IMG/VR virus record: IMGVR_UViG_3300044641_002452
Span: 1 to 54,584 of that record
Reading direction: 5' to 3' (one strand)
DNA: 54,584 nt
From: a virus
Shown here: in pieces, positions 44,152 through 49,658 of the stretch
Position numbering within the stretch: position 1 is the stretch's first letter
How the letters are laid out: each line of letters opens with the position of its first letter
Notes under the pieces: generated by a model
The model's database searches: none
What the model was told of the DNA's origin: nothing
The model's input: the letters and a program-made list of their open reading frames with translations, nothing else
Made by a program: the position numbers and the translations under genes

Positions 44152-44227
44152 GCTCGGTTCATCTAGTGGCCTAGGATAGTGCCCTTTCACGGCATTCACA
44201 CGGGTTCGAATCCCGTACCGAGCTCCA
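44152..44227 (+). tRNA. tRNA-Glu(TTC)
   Basis: Anticodon TTC at 44186-44188 in CTTTCAC, acceptor GCTCGGT/ACCGAGC, discriminator T (unusual; Glu normally has G), CCA encoded. Confidence 0.92.
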
Positions 44228-44432
44228 GTATCCCGTTACTATTTTCGTTAAAATAGCGTTTGATTAATGATAGAGATCCGGTGGCAGAAAACCGTTAGCG
44301 TGAGGATTAAAAATACCCTCGCAGGCTCTGATAGGCAGATTCTCACTGCACACAGACTTTGAATAAATGAGATGGACAGAGTAACCGCTCAATTAAGGGC
44401 TTGTGTGGAAACAAGTAGCTTATACTAATTTT
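44228..44432 (+). ncRNA. Structured non-coding RNA element (repeat family copy 1)
   Basis: No ORF. Contains a 7-bp stem CTATTTT/AAAATAG (near 44242), and a stretch TGGACAGAGTAAC..CTCA..GGCT..TGTGG..GTAGC at 44373-44419 that closely matches 48919-48964. Located between tRNA-Glu and tRNA-Tyr, so probably cut from the same precursor. Confidence 0.6.
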
Positions 44433-44516
44433 GGAGATGTAGGAAAATTGGTAACCCCAGGAGACTGTAAATCTTCCGCTTCGGCACTGTTGGTTCAACT
44501 CCAACCGTCTCCACCA
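44433..44516 (+). tRNA. tRNA-Tyr(GTA)
   Basis: Anticodon GTA at 44467-44469, long variable arm as expected for class II, CCA encoded. Confidence 0.94.
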
Positions 44517-44588
44517 AGACAAATAGTGTAGCAATATACTCAATGTTTGTTAGTTTCAATGGGTTGTATAGAAACTATCACAGATTTT

Positions 44589-44665
44589 GCACCGTTAGAT
44601 CAGTTGGTTAGATCGCATGCCTGTCACGCATGAGGCCAGGGGTTCGAGTCCCCTACGGTGCGCCA
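44589..44665 (+). tRNA. tRNA-Asp(GTC)
   Basis: Anticodon GTC at 44623-44625, textbook arms, discriminator G, CCA encoded. Confidence 0.97.
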
Positions 44666-44671
44666 TAATAT

Positions 44672-44700
44672 TTGACTACAATCATTGTATGATATATAAT
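44672..44700 (+). promoter_or_regulatory. Host-type sigma70 promoter (TTGACT-17-TATAAT)
   Basis: TTGACT 44672-44677 and TATAAT 44695-44700, 17-nt spacer. A start near 44707 would give tRNA-Leu with a 6-7-nt leader. Confidence 0.75.
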
Positions 44701-44713
44701 GATAACAAGATTT

Positions 44714-44799
44714 GCGACTGTGGTGAAATAGGTAGACACAAGAGACTTAAAATCTCTCGCCGTAACAGCGTGCCGGTTCGATTCCGGCCAGTCGCACCA
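44714..44799 (+). tRNA. tRNA-Leu(TAA)
   Basis: Anticodon TAA at 44748-44750, long variable arm present, acceptor GCGACTG/CAGTCGC, CCA encoded. Confidence 0.95.
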
Positions 44800-44835
44800 A
44801 ATTTTTAAGTTCTCTGTCCATATAAAGGGTGATAC

Positions 44836-45240
44836 ATGAAAAAAATAGGCTTAGTATTAATGTTTCTTTTACTTACCGGGTGTTCAACATTAAAACCAAT
44901 CTCAACTAATAGTTGTGGTATAGAATACCCCACAGTAACAGATAACTATGTATGCTCTAAGTTAACAGGTAATCATTTAGCTAGAGACATGCGACCTTCA
45001 ATGCCCGATCATACATGTATAACCTGTCATGCAGTAGATAACGGAATGTGGAAAAGACCCTTTAACGGCCTTCGCGGGTTATTACCAAATGAATTAGAAG
45101 TTGCTAAACTTGTTAGAAAAAATATGGCATTACCTGACGATTGTATTAGAGATTGTTTGGATATACAAAAAATAAAAGATGTTAGTAAAAGAAATGAAAT
45201 CGTCAAAGAAAGGCGAGAACAAGTTTTAAGAAATAATTAA
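44836..45240 (+). CDS. Lipoprotein with a CxxCH motif
   Basis: 134 residues. Signal peptide at 1-15 ending in a lipobox 'LLTGCS' (Cys16), so it is probably a lipoprotein in the host inner or outer membrane. Residues about 60-64 read CITCH, the haem c attachment motif, in 'DHTCITCHAVDNGMWKRPFNG'. Four other cysteines are present, so a metal-binding or disulfide role is also possible. The C-terminal third is a charged helix. Ribosome site AAAGGGTG. Between tRNA-Leu and another tRNA. It could be a spanin-like outer protein, but no partner is seen. Confidence 0.7.
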   Translation: MKKIGLVLMFLLLTGCSTLKPISTNSCGIEYPTVTDNYVCSKLTGNHLARDMRPSMPDHTCITCHAVDNGMWKRPFNGLRGLLPNELEVAKLVRKNMALPDDCIRDCLDIQKIKDVSKRNEIVKERREQVLRNN

Positions 45241-45247
45241 AAATAGC

Positions 45248-45324
45248 GCCTCGGTAGCTCAATTGGTTAGAGCAGTGGACTCATAATCCATTGGTTACAG
45301 GTTCGAGTCCTGTCGGAGGCACCA
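45248..45324 (+). tRNA. tRNA with CAT anticodon (Met elongator or Ile2)
   Basis: Anticodon CAT at 45282-45284. Body is like elongator Met, but an Ile2 role is possible. One acceptor mismatch; CCA encoded. Confidence 0.88.
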
Positions 45325-45330
45325 TGTATA

Positions 45331-45418
45331 GGAGAGTTGGGTGAGTGGTTAAACCAACAGATTGCTAATCTGTCATCCAGCAATGGGTGCGTGGGTTCGA
45401 ATCCCACACTCTCCACCA
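45331..45418 (+). tRNA. tRNA-Ser(GCT)
   Basis: Anticodon GCT at 45364-45366, long variable arm TCATCCAGCAATGGGTG, acceptor GGAGAGT/ACTCTCC, CCA encoded. Confidence 0.96.
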
Positions 45419-45419
45419 A

Positions 45420-45602
45420 TCATTTCTTTTTTGCTCGGTCTATGATTTCATTGCGAAACATAGGATTTTCAATCATCATCCGAGCAAGCATACCAGTAAG
45501 GTAACCTCGTTCATATAATAATTGTTCGTGGCTATCCTTATAATTACGGTTGTTTTGACGCAACAACTTTTCAACTATATCAATGCAGTCTTGGATATCC
45601 AT
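45420..45602 (-). CDS. Small ORF on the minus strand with a late promoter
   Basis: 60 residues, helical: MDIQDCIDIVEKLLRQNNRN..., ending in a basic RAKKK. On the minus strand TATAAATA (plus-strand 45607-45614) is followed after 4 nt by the ATG at 45602, the same close spacing seen for other accessory genes. No function is recognised. Confidence 0.55.
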   Translation of the reverse strand: MDIQDCIDIVEKLLRQNNRNYKDSHEQLLYERGYLTGMLARMMIENPMFRNEIIDRAKKK

Positions 45603-45823
45603 ACTGTATTTATAAAAGAACGTTCCGGGTGTCTCCGGATACTGTGACCCACAGGATGAGAAGTAGCGTGACAGCTACGGGTGGTAGTCTTTAAACCCAA
45701 AGGCCGCTGGCAATGCGAGAACGGTCCCTGTTTCGGGAAGCGGGTGGAAGGAGTGTGTGATGGGTATGATAGCGTCATGTCTTGATACTCTATAATTACC
45801 GCCGGGGGATGCCAGAGCAATAT
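45603..45823 (+). ncRNA. Structured non-coding stretch before tRNA-Cys
   Basis: No ORF of note. Stem GTAGC/GCTAC (near 45663), and TCCCTG/CGGGA (45724-45737) are visible. The minus-strand late promoter of the small ORF overlaps its start. It may be a leader or an RNA of its own. Confidence 0.4.
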
Positions 45824-45899
45824 GTGGGTGTGTACTGAATGGTTAGGTAGCGGATTGCAAATCCGTGACATGCAGGTTCGACCCCTGTCACCCACTCCA
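45824..45899 (+). tRNA. tRNA-Cys(GCA)
   Basis: Anticodon GCA at 45857-45859, acceptor GTGGGTG/CACCCAC, discriminator T, CCA encoded. Confidence 0.93.
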
Positions 45900-45922
45900 A
45901 ATTTTTTAACAAAGGAAACGAC

Positions 45923-45979
45923 ATGAAACGCAGTAAGCGATAGTGTCATCATAGACTTCCGTAGGTCTATGATTGGCAC
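45923..45979 (+). promoter_or_regulatory. Mini-ORF MKRSKR followed by a 14-bp hairpin
   Basis: An AAAGGAAA ribosome site precedes ATG 45923; the ORF reads six codons and stops at TAG 45941-45943. The stop's G begins a stem (45943-45956 with 45964-45979, one bulge). The pairing could let a ribosome on the mini-ORF affect the hairpin, as in a leader peptide. tRNA-Lys follows at 46004. Confidence 0.4.
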
Positions 45980-46003
45980 GTAAAATCAATCATTACGACT
46001 TAT

Positions 46004-46077
46004 GGGAGTGAAACTTTAAGGTGAAGTAACCGGCTTTTAACCGGTAAAATTCGGATCGTTCCCGAACACTCCTACCA
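46004..46077 (+). tRNA. tRNA-Lys(TTT)
   Basis: Anticodon TTT at 46036-46038, acceptor with one G-U, CCA encoded. The T-loop reads ATCGTTC rather than the usual TTCRANY, and the D arm is irregular, so it may be diverged. Confidence 0.8.
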
Positions 46078-46180
46078 TATAAAAACACATTTACCCTACG
46101 CCCGATTAGTAAGGGAGATAGCGACTAAACGCTGAAGAAAGGTTTAAAAGTGTGTTTCTATATGGTATAATAAATACTAT
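46078..46180 (+). ncRNA. Structured stretch after tRNA-Lys
   Basis: The CCA of tRNA-Lys and the following bases (46075-46090, CCATATAAAAACACA) pair with 46150-46165 (one mismatch), closing a loop with ACCCTACG and CGACTAAACGCTGAAG. No ORF. A late promoter (AATAAATA, 46169-46176) lies just after it. Confidence 0.45.
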
Positions 46181-46369
46181 ATGATAGTACAAAGTATAAC
46201 AAACAGTTGGGATATGGTTTATAACCAATATCGCAACACCGAGTATCGTACTCTAGTAGATCCTAAGACAAATAAAACAGTTTTAGAAGTCATACAATAC
46301 CTTTACGACAATACAGGAAAAATAGAACCTGCCGCTAAAGGTCAAAACGTAGATATACTAATAAAATAG
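46181..46369 (+). CDS. Small ORF with late promoter, abutting tRNA-Ser
   Basis: 62 residues: MIVQSITNSWDMVYNQYRN.... AATAAATA ends 4 nt before the ATG. Its stop TAG shares its last G (46369) with the first base of tRNA-Ser(TGA). Function unknown. Too short to exclude a chance ORF, but promoter and layout match other accessory genes. Confidence 0.5.
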   Translation: MIVQSITNSWDMVYNQYRNTEYRTLVDPKTNKTVLEVIQYLYDNTGKIEPAAKGQNVDILIK

Positions 46370-46460
46370 GAAGCGTGGCAGAGCCCGGTTTATTGCAACA
46401 GTCTTGAAAACTGTCGGATGTTAATGCGTCCCGTGAGTTCGAATCTCACCGTTTCCACCA
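46369..46460 (+). tRNA. tRNA-Ser(TGA)
   Basis: Anticodon TGA at 46405-46407, long variable arm, acceptor GGAAGCG/CGTTTCC, CCA encoded. First base overlaps the stop codon of the ORF before it. Confidence 0.93.
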
Positions 46461-46469
46461 AGAGAATTT

Positions 46470-47015
46470 ATGAAAAAAGATTTAATATTAATTGCATTGA
46501 AAGAAGAAGCACCTGACATGGCTTTCAGTATGAAAGTATTTTACACAGGTGTAGGAAAAGTAAATGCCGCAATGACTGCGGCTGAGTTGATTGCCAAGTA
46601 CAACCCTGATCGTGTTATCAACTTTGGTACAGCAGGTGGAGTTACTGTTAAGTCAGGATTCCATCAAGTGTCAAAGTTTATTCAACGTGATATGATGTGC
46701 TGTGAGTTAGGTAGTCTACCAGGTCAAACACCATTTGAAGATACTATCATCATTGATAATGGTGATGGATTAACTTGTAGTACAGGTGATAACTTTGTCA
46801 CAGATAGTAACTTATTAATTCCTGCTGATGTAGTAGATATGGAAGCATACGCTATTGCGAAAGTATGCAGGAAACATAAAGTAGAGTTTCTATGTTACAA
46901 GTTTGTTAGTGACGGAGCCAATGATGATTCACTAAATGACTGGCGTTCAATGGTCAGTAAAGGTCAATCACATTACTTAGACAAATTAAAAGAATTAAAT
47001 ATCTCCCTAATGTAA
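46470..47015 (+). CDS. MTA/SAH nucleosidase-like protein (PNP/UDP phosphorylase fold)
   Basis: 181 residues. Family enzymes cut adenine from 5'-methylthioadenosine or S-adenosylhomocysteine. Seen here: 'VFYTGVGKVNAAMTAAELI' (N-terminal loop), 'RVINFGTAGG', 'CSTGDNFVTD' and 'VDMEAYAIAKVCR', the ribose-binding Met-Glu of the family. The Asp near the C-terminus ('SDGAND') fits the catalytic Asp. It is about 50 residues shorter than MtnN, mostly in loops. It may dispose of SAH left by SAM-using methylases. Overlaps the tRNA-Trp gene by 15 nt. Confidence 0.8.
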   Translation: MKKDLILIALKEEAPDMAFSMKVFYTGVGKVNAAMTAAELIAKYNPDRVINFGTAGGVTVKSGFHQVSKFIQRDMMCCELGSLPGQTPFEDTIIIDNGDGLTCSTGDNFVTDSNLLIPADVVDMEAYAIAKVCRKHKVEFLCYKFVSDGANDDSLNDWRSMVSKGQSHYLDKLKELNISLM

Positions 47016-47074
47016 TGGCAGCATACCGGTCTCCAAAACCGTTAGTCAAGGTTCGAATCCTTGGGGGGATGCCA
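47001..47074 (+). tRNA. tRNA-Trp(CCA)
   Basis: Anticodon CCA at 47033-47035, acceptor ATCTCCC/GGGGGAT with one G-U, discriminator G, CCA encoded. The 5' 15 nt are also the last codons of the upstream gene. Confidence 0.92.
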
Positions 47075-47076
47075 AA

Positions 47077-47244
47077 TTATTCTAGTGATTGAATAAATGC
47101 TCTAGCAGGCTCAACGCTACTAAAGAACTTCATTTGCATAGTGAAGTTCACAAGATCATGTACCATAATGTAAAAGGATTCATCTTCCATCATTGAAAGA
47201 TGGATGTGTAATCCGGAATTTGTAATAGCATCGTAAATGTGCAT
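47077..47244 (-). CDS. Small ORF on the minus strand with a late promoter
   Basis: 55 residues from ATG 47244: MHIYDAITNSGLHIHLSMM..., ending VEPARAFIQSLE. On the minus strand CATAAATA (plus 47250-47257) lies 5 nt before the ATG. The same positions form the start of the divergent SGNH-like gene (ATG 47255). Function unknown. Confidence 0.45.
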   Translation of the reverse strand: MHIYDAITNSGLHIHLSMMEDESFYIMVHDLVNFTMQMKFFSSVEPARAFIQSLE

Positions 47245-47254
47245 AAGTATATTT

Positions 47255-48022
47255 ATGAAAAAATTATTAATCACCTCAGGTTGTAGTTTTAGTGAATGTA
47301 TTAGTTATGCAAATAAAGCGTGGCCTATACATTTATCTAAAGAATTAACTGACTATGATCATAAGAGTTATGCAATGGGTAGTCAGGGTAACGGACTTAT
47401 AAGTAGAAGTATAATATATGGTGTACTAGAAGCACTAAAGACACATAAACCAGAAGATATACTAGTAGGTGTTATGTGGAGTGGTTCTAATAGACATGAC
47501 TTTAGATGTACATCACCTGGTTTATTACATTTTGTATCTGATAAAGTACATAATGGATGGATGGAAAATCCAACTGGTTTTGTAAAAGATAGTACAAAAA
47601 ATTGGGTAATACTTAATACCAATTGGGCAGAAAATAATAAAGAAGCGATGACATATTATAAAATGTTCCATGATGAAATAGGATCAAGTATATATTCGAT
47701 TGAGCATATATTGAAAACACAATGGTTTCTAAAATCAAAAAATATTAAATATTTTTTTACTAATTATATGGACGATAATATTGTTCTGCCTGAAAATATA
47801 ACACATCCTGAAATAGATTACTTATATAAACAAATTGATACAGAGCAGTATCTTCCTATAACTAGTCAGTATAATTGGATATCAAAAAATTCAAAATACG
47901 CAGAGTCTAATCCTGAAGAATGGAATATTCTTACAGGTCCACATCACCCCACAACAGAGATGCATAAAGAATTTGTTGATGAGGTTATTGTGCCCTGGTT
48001 AAGTGAAAGAAAATATATATAA
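47255..48022 (+). CDS. SGNH-hydrolase-like protein
   Basis: 255 residues. Starts at ATG 47255 (a further upstream start, 47237, adds six residues). N-terminus 'LLITSGCSFSECISY' carries GxSxxxx block I, and 'MGSQGNGLISRSI' gives a second Gly/Asn block; 'LTGPHHPTTEMHKEFVDEVIVPWL' has the His of block V. Related to the proteins at 39498 and 53419. Its stop is directly followed by tRNA-Gly at 48023. Confidence 0.6.
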   Translation: MKKLLITSGCSFSECISYANKAWPIHLSKELTDYDHKSYAMGSQGNGLISRSIIYGVLEALKTHKPEDILVGVMWSGSNRHDFRCTSPGLLHFVSDKVHNGWMENPTGFVKDSTKNWVILNTNWAENNKEAMTYYKMFHDEIGSSIYSIEHILKTQWFLKSKNIKYFFTNYMDDNIVLPENITHPEIDYLYKQIDTEQYLPITSQYNWISKNSKYAESNPEEWNILTGPHHPTTEMHKEFVDEVIVPWLSERKYI

Positions 48023-48096
48023 GCGGGGTTCGTATAGTGGTAATACCTCAGATTTCCAATCTGATGCGGACAGTTCGATTCTGTTACCCCGCTCCA
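48023..48096 (+). tRNA. tRNA-Gly(TCC)
   Basis: Anticodon TCC at 48055-48057, acceptor GCGGGGT/ACCCCGC, discriminator T, CCA encoded. Starts in the base after the SGNH-like gene's stop codon. Confidence 0.94.
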
Positions 48097-48111
48097 AGTT
48101 ATCCAAAACAG

Positions 48112-48140
48112 TAGACAGATAAATAGTTCTCTGTTACAAT
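48112..48140 (+). promoter_or_regulatory. Host-type sigma70 promoter (TAGACA-17-TACAAT)
   Basis: TAGACA 48112-48117, 17 nt, TACAAT 48135-48140, upstream of tRNA-Leu(TAG). A GATAAATA (48118-48125) lies in the spacer, so this start could serve both early and late transcription. Confidence 0.6.
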
Positions 48141-48156
48141 ACGTATTGAAATGAAT

Positions 48157-48233
48157 GCCCTGGTGGTGAAATTGGTAGACACAGCGGTCTTAGAAGCCGT
48201 AAACTGAGAGTTCGAGTCTCTCCTAGGGCACCA
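48157..48233 (+). tRNA. tRNA-Leu(TAG), with short variable arm
   Basis: Anticodon TAG at 48191-48193, acceptor GCCCTGG/CTAGGGC. The variable region is about 5 nt (AAACT), where Leu tRNAs normally carry a long arm. Body otherwise typical of Leu; CCA encoded. Confidence 0.85.
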
Positions 48234-48278
48234 AAGAATATTGGGGGTGTAGGTAAATATCAAAATGTAGAGCGTTTG

Positions 48279-48286
48279 CATAAATA
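48279..48286 (+). promoter_or_regulatory. Late promoter (CATAAATA) before an HNH gene
   Basis: CATAAATA 26 nt before the ATG at 48313. A more usual leader than the close-set examples. Confidence 0.4.
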
Positions 48287-48312
48287 GTATACGGACTACA
48301 AAGAATTATACT

Positions 48313-48699
48313 ATGAATACATTTAACTGCCTACACTGTAACAGAGAAAACACTGTAAAGCGTAATAATAAAAATAAGTTTTGCGACAATCAATGTCAGG
48401 CTGATTTTACTTTTAAAGATTTAACTATGCCTAAATTTTACTTAGGTGAGGTAAAAGATAGACGGACACTGAATAAGATTATCACAAAACTAACAGGATA
48501 TAAATGTGCTTGTTGTAGTAATAACGGAATACATAACAATGTGCCGTTAGCATTACAGTTAGATCATATAGATGGCAATGCTGGTAATAATATGCCTGAA
48601 AATGTAAGGCTGTTGTGTCCAAACTGTCATAGCCAAACTGCATCATATGCTGCCAAGAATAAAGGTAGTGGACGAGGAAGTAGAGGCTTACTGAGATGA
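48313..48699 (+). CDS. HNH endonuclease
   Basis: 128 residues, compact. A zinc-ribbon start ('CLHCNRENTVKRNNKNKFCDNQC') is followed by the HNH centre 'LQLDHIDGNAGNNMPENVRLLCPNCHSQT' with the full catalytic His. This is the common phage homing type that cuts in conserved genes. Stop TGA at 48697-48699 directly precedes tRNA-Ala. It may target a tRNA-region or conserved gene in rival phages. Confidence 0.88.
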   Translation: MNTFNCLHCNRENTVKRNNKNKFCDNQCQADFTFKDLTMPKFYLGEVKDRRTLNKIITKLTGYKCACCSNNGIHNNVPLALQLDHIDGNAGNNMPENVRLLCPNCHSQTASYAAKNKGSGRGSRGLLR

Positions 48700-48775
48700 G
48701 GGGGATTAGCTCAGTTGGGAGAGCGACTGGTTTGCAACCAGTAGGTCATCGGTTCGATCCCGGTATCCTCCACCA
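48700..48775 (+). tRNA. tRNA-Ala(TGC)
   Basis: Anticodon TGC at 48733-48735, acceptor GGGGGAT/ATCCTCC with one G-U, CCA encoded. It starts immediately after the HNH stop. The Ala G3-U70 determinant is not at the usual place; the G-U at pair 3 is consistent with Ala identity. Confidence 0.92.
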
Positions 48776-49043
48776 ATAAACCCGCGTTAACTCAGCGTAA
48801 TAGAGTTAGGTAATTGCTAATACCTTAATAGCACAGTGCATTGGATCTACTGCAAGGCTTGTTTAAAGCGACTTGAAAAATCACAAAGGCGGACTTCTAA
48901 CCGTCTAGATTGAAGAAGTGGACAGTGTAACAACTCAGAGACTGGGCTATGTGGTGTAGTAGCAGTCTCACTTTATAAATGTGTTTCATACCCAGCTGAT
49001 AAGACTGGCTCTGTAAGTGAAAAAGAAATACATTTATAAATTA
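48776..49043 (+). ncRNA. Structured non-coding RNA element (repeat family copy 2) before initiator-like tRNA
   Basis: No ORF. Includes a TGGACAGTGTAAC..CTCA..GGGCT..GTGG..GTAGC stretch at 48919-48964 matching 44373-44419. Ends in a 16-bp stem, 48972-48987 with 49025-49040 (one G-U), 3 nt before tRNA-fMet. ACCCGCG at 48780-48786 is complementary to the tRNA's first seven bases. Likely processed together with the tRNA. Confidence 0.6.
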
Positions 49044-49118
49044 CGCGGGTAGGGTTGGTCACCACACCGGTCTCATAAGCCAGGTGCATCGGCAGTTCGA
49101 ATCTGTCACCCGCATCCA
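49044..49118 (+). tRNA. Initiator-like tRNA-Met(CAT)
   Basis: Anticodon CAT at 49074-49076. The first base pair is C1-A72, the unpaired end that marks bacterial initiator tRNA; the rest of the acceptor is 6 bp. The anticodon stem has two of three expected G-C pairs (28-42 is a mismatch). Discriminator T, CCA encoded. Initiator identity is inferred from C1-A72. Confidence 0.75.
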
Positions 49119-49121
49119 AAT

Positions 49122-49649
49122 ATGAAATATTTTAATCAGATTGAAATACAAAACTTTGAGGTCATTCAAGAAAAGACCAAAAAGTTTCTTGAACATCATT
49201 CATCGGTGAGAGTAGGGTTCTCCTTACTAGATAAGGACTACCTTGAATATTGTCCTGAAATATTGTCTGCGTTTGCAGACTATAATCTAAAGGTAAAAAA
49301 AGTTGCGTTGTACGTAACCTTCCTACAAGAACATTCTAAAGTTCATATTGACTATAAGAGTAATCTTAAATCACAATGTCGAATCAATATTCCTATTTTG
49401 AATTGCGAAGGCTCACGCACTGAATTTTATTCAGGTGGTGAGTATACTATGTTTTTTCAACAGAATGGAATACCTTATTACTTATTGAAAGATAATTCAA
49501 TACCTACTAAGGTAGCAGAGGTTGAAATCATTAGACCTACAGTAATTAGGGTTCAAGAACCACATAGAGTGCATACAAATATGAATACAGTTCCAAGAAT
49601 CTGTATGACGGTTGCTACAGATATTGATCCAGTGTTTCTATTAACATAA
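49122..49649 (+). CDS. 2OG-Fe(II) oxygenase-like protein
   Basis: 175 residues, starting 3 nt after the tRNA. 'LQEHSKVHIDYKSNLKSQCRINIPIL' gives a HxD pair at about residue 79 and 'VQEPHRVHTNMNTVPRICMTVATD' a distal His at about 149 with Arg behind. Same fold plan as 33148 and 33704. Together with the next gene it forms a pair of related oxygenases. Substrate unknown. Confidence 0.62.
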   Translation: MKYFNQIEIQNFEVIQEKTKKFLEHHSSVRVGFSLLDKDYLEYCPEILSAFADYNLKVKKVALYVTFLQEHSKVHIDYKSNLKSQCRINIPILNCEGSRTEFYSGGEYTMFFQQNGIPYYLLKDNSIPTKVAEVEIIRPTVIRVQEPHRVHTNMNTVPRICMTVATDIDPVFLLT

Positions 49650-49652
49650 ATA
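49645..49652 (+). promoter_or_regulatory. Late promoter (CATAAATA), 6 nt before the next start
   Basis: CATAAATA ends 6 nt before ATG 49659 and overlaps the stop of the preceding gene. Confidence 0.5.
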
Positions 49653-49658
49653 TATTAT

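Noticed and set aside
43987-44199. A minus-strand ORF over the ncRNA and tRNA-Glu
   Set aside because: The region has strong RNA structure and a plus-strand promoter, and the ORF has no ribosome site.
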